From Diplonema papillatum (lineage: Eukaryota > Euglenozoa > Diplonemea > Diplonemida > Diplonemidae): a stretch of 64,000 nt of DNA. The DNA lies in the NCBI GenBank assembly GCA_030068145.1, contig JAPJBO010000185.1, forward strand, positions 186,001 to 250,000, given 5' to 3'. The position numbers were made by a program, and so were the translations under genes. Positions 1 to 11,394 of the stretch are shown here, one piece after another. A model generated the notes under the pieces. That model saw only the letters and a program-made list of their open reading frames with translations, had not been told where the DNA came from and did not search any database. Positions within the stretch are counted from its first letter, which is position 1; every line of letters starts with the position of its first letter.

Positions 1-130
1 TTGCCAGCACTACATTGCGAACGCTTCACTGTCTGCACTTGACACTGCCAACAACATTGCGAACACTTCATTACCGGTAATACTCCACTGCATTTTGTCG
101 CCACCGCATTGTCACACATACTTTACACCA

Positions 131-281
131 GATCGCACGATGACACCTCAATTGCCCTCGCCGCCGATGGCGGATAATTCCCCCGCCGCCCAGTGCATCC
201 TGCTGCTCATCAAGTACACAAACCACTTCGCAACACACCCTTCGTTTGCGAACACAACCCACCATATGGCCAACCCACTCT
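131..281 (+). pseudogene. Truncated copy of the 5' end of the gene at 5114
   Basis: The stretch ATCGCACGATGACA and the following codons match 5074-5130, including an ATG at 167 that starts MADNSP as in the gene at 5114. After about ten codons the similarity ends and the sequence runs into the 14-bp satellite. It looks like a broken duplicate of the gene start that was copied together with the neighbouring CATTGCC repeats. The remaining reading frame only continues through satellite and is unlikely to be a functional protein. Confidence 0.55.
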
Positions 282-596
282 GCCAGCACTTCATTGCCAG
301 CACTTCATTGCCAGCACTTCATTGCCAGCACTTCATTGCCAGCACTTCATTGCCAGCACTTCATTGCCAGCACTTCATTGCCAGCACTTCATTGCCAGCA
401 CTTCATTGCCAGCACTTCATTGCCAGCACTTCATTGCCAGCACTTCATTGCCAGCACTTCATTGCCAGCACTTCATTGCCAGCACTTCATTGCCAGCACT
501 TCATTGCCAGCACTTCATTGCCAGCACTTCATTGCCAGCACTTCATTGCCAGCACTTCATTGCCAGCACTTCATTGCCAGCACTTCATTGCCAGCA
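282..596. repeat. 14-bp tandem satellite, about 22 copies
   Basis: Near-perfect head-to-tail copies of GCCAGCACTTCATT. The 14-bp unit is a sub-motif of the 97-bp repeat at 3048-4945, so both arrays derive from the same family. Open frames here are artefacts of a stop-free unit. Confidence 0.95.
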
Positions 597-802
597 ATGC
601 GATGCCGACACTACACTGCCAGCATTTCATCGGCAACGCTACAATGTCATCACCACATTGCCGACACTACACTTCCGTCCTAGTGATACAATGCCGACTA
701 CACACTGCCAGCACTTCATTGGCAACGTTAGGGTAGATAAACTCCAAACTTTGTTTCTTCGTTGCGCGCGTTCGAAATTTTTTGATCTTGGTTGGTTGGT
801 CG

Positions 803-1975
803 GCCCGCCGCAACCCGCCGGAACCCTCTGAATGGCACTACCAACCCGCCGGAACCCGCCGGAACCCTTTGAATGGCATTTCCAACCCGCCGGAACCCGC
901 CGGAACCCTCCGAATGGCATCGCCAACCCGCCGGAACCCGCCGGAACCCTCCGAATGGCACTTCCAACCCGCCGGAACCCGCCGGAACCCTCCGAATGGC
1001 ATCGCCAACCCGCCGGAACCCGCCGGAACCCTCCGAATGGCACTTCCAACCCGCCGGAACCCGCCGGAACCCTCCGAATGGCATCGCCAACCCGCCGGAA
1101 CCCGCCGGAACCCTCCGAATGGCACTTCCAACCCGCCGGAACCCGCCGGAACCCTCCGAATGGCATCGCCAACCCGCCGGAACCCGCCGGAACCCTCCGA
1201 ATGGCATCGCCAACCCGCCGGAACCCGCCGGAACCCTCCGAATGGCACTTCCAACCCGCCGGAACCCGCCGGAACCCTCCGAATGGCATCGCCAACCCGC
1301 CGGAACCCGCCGGAACCCTCCGAATGGCACTTCCAACCCGCCGGAACCCGCCGGAACCCTCCGAATGGCACTTCCAACCCGCCGGAACCCGCCGGAACCC
1401 TCCGAATGGCACGCCAACCCGCCGGAACCCGCCGGAACCCTCCGAATGGCATCGCCAACCCGCCGGAACCCGCCGGAACCCTCTGAATGGCATTTCCAAC
1501 CCGCCGGAACCCGCCGGAACCCTCCGAATGGCATCGCCAACCCGCCGGAACCCGCCGGAACCCTCCGAATGGCATTCCAACCCGCCGGAACCCGCCGGAA
1601 CCCTCCGAATGGCATTTCCAACCCGCCGGAACCCGCCGGAACCCTCCGAATGGCATTCCAACCCGCCGGAACCCGCCGGAACCCTCCGAATGGCACTTCC
1701 AACCCGCCGGAACCCGCCGGAACCCTCCGAATGGCACTTCCAACCCGCCGGAACCCGCCGGAACCCTCCGAATGGCACTTCCAACCCGCCGGAACCCGCC
1801 GGAACCCTCCGAATGGCATCGCCAACCCGCCGGAACCCGCCGGAACCCTCCGAATGGCACTTCCAACCCGCCGGAACCCGCCGGAACCCTCCGAATGGCA
1901 TCGCCAACCCGCCGGAACCCGCCGGAACCCTCCGAATGGCACTTCCAACCCGCCGGAACCCGCCGGAACCCTCTG
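803..1975. repeat. 41-bp tandem array, about 28 copies, inside the transposon
   Basis: The unit contains two CCCGCCGGAA blocks followed by CCCTCCGAATGGCA and a short variable end (TCGCCAA, CTTCCAA, TTTCCAA or TTCCAA). 41 is not a multiple of three, so each frame cycles over three copies (41 codons). The unit has no stop in several frames, which explains the long overlapping open frames on both strands. These are not treated as genes. Confidence 0.95.
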
Positions 1976-1993
1976 GACGCGTGCCCCAAGCAG

Positions 1994-2734
1994 GAGGATC
2001 CAGAGCGGTGGGCATCTTTTGCGGAGGCTTTGGAACGGGAAAGCTTCAAGGATGAGTGGCGCCCCTCGTTGCGCAGAGACGGCAAAGAACACCTCCCGCC
2101 GGGGTTGAACCTCCTAAAGGGGTTCATCTTGGTCGAGAAAGGTGCAACCGCCAAGGCCGTCACGGTCACGTGTGGGGTATGCGGGAAGCCTCGTGCGGTC
2201 TATGGTGGGAAGGACACCTGCATTGACAAGGTGAAAGCCTTGCGAAAGGAGGAATGCTACACGTGTGGTGATGCATTTCCTCCGGAGGGCTCCGTCCTGG
2301 CGAATGCTTGCTATGTCCGCAGGGCAGTGTCGTGCAAGGACCATGTCGAGTGGCTGCTTGCATCCCGGCGAGCCGAGCTCCGCGAGGCCGACATTTGCGG
2401 ACACTGCGGTTCAAGGCAGAAGCTGCTCGACATCTCTGCTGAAACCAAGGCCAGGTTTCAAAGCTTTCAGCCTCTGTGCGAAGCTTGCAAGGCCAAGGGT
2501 TGCGAAGAAATTCGGTATCGTGAACGCAACCAAGCCCTTCTTGCTAGCCGGTCAGCAGCTGCGAAAAAAGCAGAAAAGGTTGCGGTAAAAGCACCCCCAG
2601 CGCAAAAGACAGCAGCTGCTGTCCAAGGTCAAGAAGCGTCGCAAAGAGCTCGGTCGCTATCCGCACGCAGGTCGACTTCAAGGGCACCGAGTCTCACCCC
2701 CATAGCGACCATGTTCCCCCCGAAGAACCCGTAA
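1994..2734 (+). CDS. Cys-rich putative zinc-binding protein of a transposable element (5' end uncertain)
   Basis: The 246 codons after a CAG at 1991-1993 show the clearest coding character here. Cysteines are spaced as zinc-binding pairs: C60/C63 (in CGVCGKPRAVY), C76, C88/C91 (CYTCG), C106, C114, C135/C138 (ICGHCG) and C162/C165/C170. The tail (about 185-246) is Lys/Ala/Ser-rich. The pattern CxxCxKPR-Y followed by Y-CG and CxxCG resembles proteins encoded by high-copy elements of aquatic eukaryotes; I cannot name the family. There is no internal start Met, so the frame either opens upstream through the 41-bp array or begins at a 3' splice site. It lies wholly between the inverted repeats of the 731-3044 transposon, so it is likely an element gene and not a host gene. 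Confidence 0.6.
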   Translation, partial: EDPERWASFAEALERESFKDEWRPSLRRDGKEHLPPGLNLLKGFILVEKGATAKAVTVTCGVCGKPRAVYGGKDTCIDKVKALRKEECYTCGDAFPPEGSVLANACYVRRAVSCKDHVEWLLASRRAELREADICGHCGSRQKLLDISAETKARFQSFQPLCEACKAKGCEEIRYRERNQALLASRSAAAKKAEKVAVKAPPAQKTAAAVQGQEASQRARSLSARRSTSRAPSLTPIATMFPPKNP

Positions 2735-3047
2735 GACCCAAACACCTTTCGGTCACTAGAGCTGGCGAGTTTGCGAGCGTATGGTTTTGTATTGTAACAA
2801 GCTAGTTTTACATTCTCGGTCCGCGCCCGAGGGTTTTTAGCGTTTTTTGTGTCCAGGAGCGTCACGGATGCCAGTGGCACACACAGGTTGGGCGTTTTCG
2901 CATGGCGGGGGCGCCTTGCAGCCTTCGTGTGCATGCTGCACATCCAATCTTTTCTTTGTGTCTTTTCTTTTCTCTTTTGCGCGCGTGCGTTCGCTCCGGC
3001 AGCAAGGCAAAAACTAAGAAACAAAGTCTGGAGTTTATCTACCCTTA

Positions 3048-4945
3048 CATTGTCATCACCACATTGCCGACACTACATTGACAACACTATTGGCACAATG
3101 CCGACTACACTGCCAGCACTTCATTGGCAACGCGACACCACATTGCCACCACTTCATTACTAGTAACACAATGCCGACGTCACTGCCAGCACTTCATTGG
3201 CAACGCTGCATTGTCATCACACACATTGTCGACACTACATTGCCACCACTTCATTACTAGTAACACAATGCCGACGTCACTGCCAGCACTTCATTGGCAA
3301 CGCTGCATTGTCATCACACACATTGTCGACACTACATTGCCACCACTTCATTACTAGTAACACAATGCCGACGTCACTGCCAGCACTTCATTGGCAACGC
3401 TGCATTGTCATCACACACATTGTCGACACTACATTGCCACCACTTCATTACTAGTAACACAATGCCGACGTCACTGCCAGCACTTCATTGGCAACGCTGC
3501 ATTGTCATCACACACATTGTCGACACTACATTGCCACCACTTCATTACTAGTAACACAATGCCGACGTCACTGCCAGCACTTCATTGGCAACGCTGCATT
3601 GTCATCACACACATTGTCGACACTACATTGCCACCACTTCATTACTAGTAACACAATGCCGACGTCACTGCCAGCACTTCATTGGCAACGCTGCATTGTC
3701 ATCACACACATTGTCGACACTACATTGCCACCACTTCATTACTAGTAACACAATGCCGACGTCACTGCCAGCACTTCATTGGCAACGCTGCATTGTCATC
3801 ACACACATTGTCGACACTACATTGCCACCACTTCATTACTAGTAACACAATGCCGACGTCACTGCCAGCACTTCATTGGCAACGCTGCATTGTCATCACA
3901 CACATTGTCGACACTACATTGCCACCACTTCATTACTAGTAACACAATGCCGACGTCACTGCCAGCACTTCATTGGCAACGCTGCATTGTCATCACACAC
4001 ATTGTCGACACTACATTGCCACCACTTCATTACTAGTAACACAATGCCGACGTCACTGCCAGCACTTCATTGGCAACGCTGCATTGTCATCACACACATT
4101 GTCGACACTACATTGCCACCACTTCATTACTAGTAACACAATGCCGACGTCACTGCCAGCACTTCATTGGCAACGCTGCATTGTCATCACACACATTGTC
4201 GACACTACATTGCCACCACTTCATTACTAGTAACACAATGCCGACGTCACTGCCAGCACTTCATTACTAGTAACACAATGCCGACGTCACTGCCAGCACT
4301 TCATTGGCAACGCTGCATTGTCATCACACACATTGTCGACACTACATTGCCACCACTTCATTACTAGTAACACAATGCCGACGTCACTGCCAGCACTTCA
4401 TTGGCAACGCTGCATTGTCATCACACACATTGTCGACACTACATTGCCACCACTTCATTACTAGTAACACAATGCCGACGTCACTGCCAGCACTTCATTG
4501 GCAACGCTGCATTGTCATCACACACATTGTCGACACTACATTGCCACCACTTCATTACTAGTAACACAATGCCGACGTCACTGCCAGCACTTCATTACTA
4601 GTAACACAATGCCGACGTCACTGCCAGCACTTCATTGGCAACGCTGCATTGTCATCACACACATTGTCGACACTACATTGCCACCACTTCATTACTAGTA
4701 ACACAATGCCGACGTCACTGCCAGCACTTCATTGGCAACGCTGCATTGTCATCACACACATTGTCGACACTACATTGCCACCACTTCATTACTAGTAACA
4801 CAATGCCGACGTCACTGCCAGCACTTCATTGGCAACGCTGCATTGTCATCACACACATTGTCGACACTACATTGCCACCACTTCATTACTAGTAACACAA
4901 TGCCGACGTCACTGCCAGCACTTCACTACCAACGCTACATTGTCG
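3048..4945. repeat. 97-bp tandem satellite, about 18-19 copies
   Basis: The unit includes TTACTAGTAACACAATGCCG and CATTGTCATCACACACATTG and is nearly identical from copy to copy at a 97-bp spacing. Two junctions (around 4265 and 4595) are shortened units. The first part (3048-3180) is more diverged and continues the sequence interrupted by the transposon. Short overlapping open frames are repeat artefacts. Confidence 0.95.
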
Positions 4946-5113
4946 CCACCACATTGCCAACAGCTCCCTGCCACTTCACTAGCTGTCAACACTTCATTAC
5001 CAATAAAACGCCGATGCTGCACCGCGCTTTGTATCGCCAACGCATTTCCAACACAACACTATGCACCCAACAGATCGCACGATGACATCTCCATTGCCCT
5101 ATCTGCCATGCTG

Positions 5114-5659
5114 ATGGCGGACAATTCCCCCGCGCCTCAAACCCCTGCCCCGTGCCTCCCGCCGCTCATCCGCTGCGAAGAAACGCCGGGCTCGAACGCG
5201 AAGAAGGCCGCGGCCGCCGACGACGACATCGTGCACATGCCCGAGGCCGTGCCGCCGCAGCCGCAGTGGTACGCCGACCTCCCGGAGCTCATCGACGACA
5301 GCGAGGAAGAGCTGGCGGCGCCGCACCGCAAGGGGGCCGCGTCCCTTCCCCGGCAGATGCCCGAGCTGCTGGCCATAGCGCCCGCCACGCCGGACCGGCG
5401 CGTCCGGTCGGCCAAGGTGCCACCGCCGCACTTGACGGAGCTTTCCCCGGAGAGACTCACCGCCCAGGACTCGCCCGCGTCGCTGGCCGCGATCCAGTGC
5501 ATCTTCACGGAGCTGCGGCTCTCGTCGCAAGTCGCCTCGCGCGCCGCCAAGCAGCAGGCGTGCCAGCCAGCGTCCTTCCGGCAGCCCCTCTTCCTCAACC
5601 TCCAACGGCCCCGCCCCACCGTCACCCTCTCCGCCGGCGCCAAGCCCTGGCGGTTCTGA
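5114..5659 (+). CDS. Small hypothetical protein, 181 aa, intronless
   Basis: GC content and codon use change sharply at about 5120 to the style of the other genes in the window. The start is placed at ATG 5114 (MADNSPAPQ); ATG 5108 two codons earlier is equally possible. The protein is Pro/Ala-rich with acidic runs (AAAADDD near residue 37, IDDSEEEL near 60), a middle segment RSAKVPPPHLTELSPERL, a predicted helix around SLAAIQCIFTELRLSSQ, and ends GAKPWRF. There is no signal peptide, membrane segment or domain that I recognise. It sits directly after the 97-bp satellite. A truncated copy of its first codons is at 131-281, so the gene start and satellite were duplicated together. No function is proposed. 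Confidence 0.55.
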   Translation: MADNSPAPQTPAPCLPPLIRCEETPGSNAKKAAAADDDIVHMPEAVPPQPQWYADLPELIDDSEEELAAPHRKGAASLPRQMPELLAIAPATPDRRVRSAKVPPPHLTELSPERLTAQDSPASLAAIQCIFTELRLSSQVASRAAKQQACQPASFRQPLFLNLQRPRPTVTLSAGAKPWRF

Positions 5660-6707
5660 GCCATGGCGCGACCGCACACCCTTCGGCATCCTCAAAACCC
5701 TGCCCCAGGGGGGGGCTTTGTTTGTGCGTGCCGGGGGAGGATTCGCCTGGTAGTGATTGATAGGTAGTGAAATATGATCGTTCAGGCTAATCTTCTCCGA
5801 GACACGCTGCCAGCGCTCTCTTTCGTGTTTACAAAGCATTGTTACTACGAAAAACTGGCCAGGTCAAATGGGTGGGAATGGGGAGGCCCAGACCCGTAGC
5901 CTGATCTACTCTCAAAAACGAACCCAGAAAAAGCCCTGCCCGCCAGGATTCTTTTACTCGTTATTTCTTTTTTTCCGGCTGTGCTTTTTTGATTTTCTTG
6001 CGAAACTTATCTCATTCGTGCGCAAAATGGCGGATAAAAAGCCGAGGGAGGCTGCACAAGGAAACGGCCGCTTTTTTCTTTGTTTTTTTTTTGAGCAGTG
6101 CTCGCGCCGCTGGCAAACCAGCCCTCCTCTGGCATCAACAACAAAGATACACACCGATACTCTTTCATGTAACCACCAACGACCTTTTCTGAGAACATGC
6201 TGCGTCTATTGGTTATCGGCCACGGGCTGCGGAAGTCCCGATTCAACGACCATATTTCAGCGCAATCGCGCCAAGTCCCGCAGCTGGAACAACAGGTCCT
6301 TTGAACCAAGCATGGGTGGGGGATAGTGTGTACAACAACTCGAAATTCGTCTTCCAGAAGCCTGCACATTGTACGGCGAACAATTCGGTCTCAACGCGAG
6401 CACTGCTTGAGAAAATGCGAAAAAAAAAAAAAAAGAAGAAGAAGAAAGAAAAAAAACACTAAGCAACGACGAGGGTGCTCGGGACATCGTTTTGCTGGCG
6501 GGAAGAAGCGGATTTCCTCCAGTTGCGTCGCGGCTCGTGACGCAACAAGGAAGCCACCCGTGCTCGTTGGAGATCTCAGTGTTCGTGGGGGGAAAACATT
6601 CGAACCCTTCCGACAATGCTCTGCACAGCCAGCAAGAGCGACACCGAATGTAATCCCCCGCCCTCCGATGAGATGAAAAGGAGGAAGCTTTCTGCCCATA
6701 ACAATAA
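5660..6707. other. Non-coding stretch, no recognisable gene
   Basis: Mixed-composition sequence with T-rich (5960-6100) and A-rich (6420-6460) tracts. Open frames on both strands are short and low-complexity. Nothing supportable was found. Confidence 0.5.
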
Positions 6708-7022
6708 CAAGAAAATACTCGACGTAGCTGCTTTGACTCCGAATGGAAGGGAGGAAATATAGAGGCAGGGGGGCAAATACAATACGAAACCACAATCTGA
6801 TTTGTTCTTCGCTTACACCACCGTGTGTTGGTTTCTCACTCAGGACTTTGACCTGTTGTGTTTGTGGGATTCGTCGTGTAGGGGTAGACCCGCATGGCCT
6901 CACGTCTGTTCAACACGTGGTCCGGTAGTTACAGCACTTGGGATCCCTTCGGTTCGGCTTTGTCGGGCAGCATCGTGTCGAGCATTTCCTTCCAAGCTGG
7001 CGCTTAGTGTAAAAAAGAAATC
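6708..7022 (-). mobile_element. Dispersed element, family B, inverted copy
   Basis: Reverse complement of the family seen at 17050, 24112 and 44245. One end reads AAATACTCGACGTAGCTGC; the other contains GCGCCAGCTTGGAAGG followed by AAATGCTCGA. The two ends carry a shared inverted AAATRCTCGA-type motif. It is flanked by a T-run (A-run on this strand). No coding capacity is visible, so it is MITE-like or SINE-like. Confidence 0.7.
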
Positions 7023-7213
7023 CCAAAACTTCCGCTCCAGTCAGCCACAATGATGCCCAGGTCCAGCACCCGACGATGAGACGCGTTTGCCTTTGGCTAC
7101 AGGCACAGTCCGTACATCTGTTCAAAACTCCCTGTAAAGCGTTCTCTCTCTCGCTGTGTGCTGTGTAAGCACACAGCAGAGAGCTAACCCCACACACTAC
7201 ACACACATAACAC

Positions 7214-7560
7214 ACACGGACTGTACGAAGAAACGGCTACCACATCTAAGGATGGCAGCAGGTACGCAAATTGCCCAATAGTAACACTGCTGAGGCAGTT
7301 GAAGAGAAATAGCCTCGACGCGTACTTAGTACGTTAGAAGCAATGGATGATATCTAAACCTGCCAATGAACACAATTGGCGGACAAGTCTGGTGCCAGGA
7401 CCCGCGGTAATTCCAGCACCAACGGCGTATAGTAATGCTGCTGCTGTTAAAGCGGACAAGTCTGGTGCCAGGACCCGCGGTAATTCCAGCACCAACGGCG
7501 TATAGTAATGCTGCTGCTGTTAAAAAGCTCGTAGTTGGATCCAGAGCTCAAGTTGCAAGG
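7214..7560 (+). rRNA. SSU (18S) rRNA gene fragment with internal 72-bp duplication
   Basis: Sequence from GAAACGGCTACCACATCTA through CCGCGGTAATTCCAGC to AAAAAGCTCGTAGTTGGA is the universal 18S region leading into the 530 loop and V4. Mismatches at normally fixed sites (for example GCCAGGACCCGCGG) and a perfect 72-bp tandem repeat of the loop (starting 7381 and 7453) show a degenerate, partial copy. The flanking rRNA does not continue recognisably in either direction. Confidence 0.85.
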
Positions 7561-9511
7561 TGGCCCAGTTTTGCTGGGCATCAGCGTACTGCTGGTATTC
7601 AGAAGGCTGGGATAAACCCCGCGCTTGCCAGCGGAACCTGTTGCCGGTTCAAACAGCACCACCATGAGGGGGACAGCCTACCACGGATGCTCTTCTGCCC
7701 TGCCCACAGACTGGGACGCTGCGGTTGATTGCACAGCAGCAGGCAGCCGGGAGATCGTGCAATGCTGCCGAAGGCACCACCCACGAAACAACACAGATCC
7801 CTCACGACGGGGAGCGTTGAGTTCTTTGAGTCCGTCTGCGAAGAAACGTTAAACACTATTGGGACCAGTGCGGTGTTGAGCACATACCCATTCCAAGCAC
7901 GTTCTTGCAATCTCACATACATAAGAGACAAGATTCCGCCCTGAACACTAACTTGGATTCCTCCCCTCTTCGTAGCCCAGGATTGATCAGAGGACCCACT
8001 GGAGCCTTCGGGCGGGTTAATCTGACACTCGCCGTCGTCAGGAAAATGGTATCCTCTCCTCCCGCAGGGCCCCAATGCCAGTTCTTCGTACCTTCTCCGC
8101 AGTGTCCCCATGTACAACCCCGTAGCACACCAAAACGAGCGAATAAACCGGGTCCCGTGATTGGGACGTTGTGAAGGCACCGCAACACGTCAAGCAGAAG
8201 AAAGACGGAAGAAAAAAAAAAACATTCTGTAAACAAAGGTTCGCGCGGGAAAAAAAACGTGAACGCCTTAAAAAAAAAAAAGAACACACCCACCACCCCC
8301 CGGCGCAACAAAAAAGGAGGCGAGCGGTGCGAAGAGAAAATCAAAATCGCGCTAGAAAATCGCTAGCAGAGAGGATCCCGTCTCCAACCACTGCTCCCCC
8401 ACAACCCCCCGAAAATCTGAAGAGAACCCAAGCTAAGGGACCTGGTTGACCAAGTAAAAAAATACTCGACGTAGCTGATCTTGACCCTGTTGTTTAAGCG
8501 ATTGCCGCCGCCCACGATAATCTCATGGTCCGCTGTGCCCTCTGCGATATTTTCTGTTGTCGATTGCGGAAAGGCCACCTGCCGAGCTTCGGAAGTGGTC
8601 GGCTCAGGGCGCACAGAATTTGCCGGTGCTCAGGTGGAAGAGGTATGGGACCGGTATACAACACGGTATAGTGTCGGTGTATGCACTGTGGAAAACACCA
8701 CATAAACCCAATACCACTCTATACAGCATCATGCTGTGTGTGGTGGTGGTGGTGTAGTGCATCGGTAGTAGGTATATACAGGCCGCAGACACAAGCGTAT
8801 TTGGTCCCCGACCTCGGGATTCTGGCTCCTGAGCCATGGTACCCCGATATGGACCCATATTAGGCCCCTTCTGCGTCAGTCCTGGCTGAGGGCGACCTGC
8901 CAACAGCCGCCAGATAAACCAGACTCGCACTCGCTGTCGTGTCTACAAGCACTCGGTTACCTGGGAAAGGTTCGCGTTTCTGTTGTGTCCCTGGCGTCAA
9001 GGGCCGTTATACGCTGTCGACCGCCTTGTGACCGTACCGATCACTTTTCTGACATTCTTTTTCGAAAGCCTGCAGAATGCTTGCACGCAAAGCCTCTTGG
9101 CAAGCGCCCGTTCGATTCTCTTCCAGAACCCCCATTATTTTGTGTCGTTACAATCACCAAGACAGAAGTTATAAAAAGAAAGCAACGCGCTGTTGCTTTT
9201 TTCTCTTTGATATGTCCCAAGCAGATTCTTTCGACAGGAGCACAAAAAAAAAAAAAAGAAAAGGTGGAAAGCCATTCCGCCATCCTTCGCCCCTCTTCCT
9301 CTCTTTTCCGTACCCCATTCCGCCCTGTACTACCGTATCGCCTCACAACCCGTACCGTTTTGTTTACGTTGGGCACAGGCTCAGGTGTTTCGTCGATCTC
9401 AGGTGTTGCTTCCCGCACAACGTTATGGTTCGCACAGTCAAAATAATGCTCTAAAATGCCGAGGCCTACCGTCATTTACTGTACCCCGGACTACAGCAGC
9501 CATATACTAAG
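7561..9511. other. Gene-free stretch with repeat fragments
   Basis: 7561-7860 may include diverged rRNA V4-like sequence. A family E piece (GTGTTGAGCACATACCCATT) is at 7867-7912 and a related piece at 8880-8940. 8455-8475 is an isolated end of family B (AAATACTCGACGTAGCTG). Poly-A tracts lie at 8205-8280 and 9245-9262. No coding frame is convincing. Confidence 0.5.
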
Positions 9512-9838
9512 TCAATGCGGGAGTGAAAAAGTGCGGGAGTGCCACTCCCTCACTGAGGGGGTCCCACTCCCGCATTGAGGGGGTCCCACTCCCGCATTGA
9601 GGGAGTGCCACTCCCGCATTGAGGGGGTCCCACTCCCGCATTGAGGGGGTCCCACTCCCGCATTGAGGGGTCCCACTCCCGCATTGAGGGAGTGCCACTC
9701 CCGCATTGAGGGGGTCCAACTCCCGGCATTGAGGGAGTGCCACTCCCGCATTGAGGGAGTGCCACTCCCGCATTGAGGGGGTCCACTCCCGCATTGAGGG
9801 GGTCCCACTCCCGCATTGAGGGGTCCCACTCCCACACG
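9512..9838. repeat. GC-rich minisatellite, 21-23 bp units
   Basis: Units alternate between CCCACTCCCGCATTGAGGGGGT and GCCACTCCCGCATTGAGGGA, about 14-15 copies. The unit itself contains short inverted motifs (GGGAGTG/CACTCCC), so single strands could fold. Open frames on the minus strand are artefacts. Confidence 0.92.
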
Positions 9839-10229
9839 GGGGGGGGGGGTTCTCCGCTATGCCGGCAAGTGTTCCCGTAGCCACCTTTTTAAGAACGCGC
9901 TGCATATGAAAATCTGTTCGTCATTCCGAGAAAACACTGCACACCTGTGACAGGGAGCACCTTCCAGAAAGAATACAATACATTACCTTTCGCCACTCAG
10001 TCTTACCGGACTCGAAAAAGTCCCGGATTTCGCAACGCACCTTGATTGACCTCGCAGAAAGAGAAGCGTTGACTTCAGTGCACATCGCTCTGCTCCCTGG
10101 AAGGTGCTCTCCACGTTTCTCTTTGCCTCTCCCCCCTTCCTTCATTTCTTTTTCCGATAGAGCTGTGTTTCAATAGAATACTAGGACTGGGTACCCCAAG
10201 AGACCGCTGCGGCCCTGCCGAGGAACCGG

Positions 10230-10268
<39 letters not shown>

Positions 10269-11145
10269 GTGTGCACGTACAACCAGTCCACCCACCCCCT
10301 GGAACCTGCTGCTGTTTATCGAGGAAGCACGACACGGTATGATCGAAGAGCTAGCCACCTAGTGGCTACTGGTGCAGGCCGCCAACTTCCAACTATCGAA
10401 GTGTGTCCCACACACTGAAGTGCACCACTAGCATGAAAATCAGCGGACGGGACACCAAACAGACTAGTATTCTTTTCTTGATTATTCTTTTTTCCTCCCC
10501 CCCCCCCTTCCAGGGGTCCTTTCTTCTTTCTTTGTGTTTGTAGAGCCCCCTCCCTTCTCCCCCATTGTTTTCTTCTTTTTTTGTGTGCTTCCTCTCTCTT
10601 CTTCTACACGGACCTTTCTCCCCGTCCCCCGTTGGAACAAGATCATGTATTTCCCACGCCCGCCCTCCTCCTCCCCCAAGCCGCGTTCAACTTTTCTTGT
10701 GACCTTCGATTTTTTCTTAACAGTACATCTGTACTGACGGGAACATTTCCGGAACAACGGTTGCACATGAAAGAGGAAACGAAGCCAACGAAAAAAGTGC
10801 TAATACAGGAAAACCCCCCCCAGAGAGGTTTATACCCTGTACACGCGAAGAACAAGAAACTTTTGCCTTATCATTTTCATCACCTTTGGTCAGTTGATGC
10901 TGATCGTCCGTTGCTTCGTTATCAGTGCAAGCCCCAACTCCGGAAATGTTCGCCCCAGCCCATTTCCCACTTTTGTGAGTGTGCCAGATTGTCCCCCCAT
11001 CACTCCGTTTCCACCCCTTCTCACTCCTCTGGAGCATGGTGGTGGGCCCCATTAGGGTCCTTTTTTCAACACGCTTTTGGATGGAGTGGCCGTCCCCTCC
11101 CGTACGGTCGACAGTAGATCTGGGGTACTAGTGTGTGGCAACGAG
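9839..11145. other. Non-coding stretch with long poly-A
   Basis: There is an A-run of about 56 bases at 10211-10266 and C/T-rich sequence at 10480-10690. No gene, RNA or repeat family that recurs elsewhere in the window was recognised. Confidence 0.5.
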
Positions 11146-11386
11146 AGTTTTTTTTTTTTTTTTTTTTTTTGTATAAGCACCTGCTTTGTAGGAAATGCTT
11201 GAGGAGACTGCCAGTTGCGATAGATCAAAGGAGGTAAATGTGCTGTAGCCCACACGAAACACAGGTAAATCTGGGTTTAGTGGCGGGCGTAAGCGTTCAA
11301 CAAAAATGCCCACTTTGTAGTTGTATTGTTTTCTCCCCCTTTAGCCTCCTTCGAAATGAGCACAAGGCAGTCCCTCGAGTATTTTA
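11146..11386 (+). mobile_element. Dispersed element, family C
   Basis: A T-run is followed by GTATAAGCACCTGCTTTG, then AAATGCTTGAGGAGACTGCC at one end and the inverted match GGCAGTCCCTCGAGTATTT at the other. Further copies are at 46484, 47353 and 60268, and a diverged one is near 54925. There is no ORF. The architecture parallels family B. Confidence 0.75.
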
Positions 11387-11394
11387 GTTGTACT

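Larger units (their letters stand above)
731..3044. mobile_element. DNA transposon with 33-bp terminal inverted repeats and TTA target duplication
   Basis: The left end (731-763, beginning GGGTAGATAAACTCC) and the reverse complement of the right end (3012-3044) agree at 31 of 33 positions. TTA flanks both ends (728-730 and 3045-3047). The uninterrupted target is present at 30321-30349, where the same flanks meet across a single TTA. A 3-bp TTA duplication with termini starting GGG is typical of PIF/Harbinger-type elements. No transposase is visible inside; the interior is a 41-bp satellite and one Cys-rich ORF, so this is probably a non-autonomous or internally deleted copy. Confidence 0.85.

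Noticed and set aside
728-733. TTAGGG telomere-like hexamer at the transposon edge
   Set aside because: A single occurrence formed by the TTA target site and GGG terminus.
639-2169. Several 400+ codon frames on both strands over the 41-bp array
   Set aside because: The 41-bp unit lacks stops in most frames; the proteins are pure repeat with no start context and no consistent frame.
3110-4930. CRISPR-like regular repeats
   Set aside because: Units are contiguous with no unique spacers and the context is eukaryotic.
3078-5085. Series of 60-117 aa frames in the 97-bp array
   Set aside because: Identical frames recur at exactly 97-bp spacing; repeat artefact.
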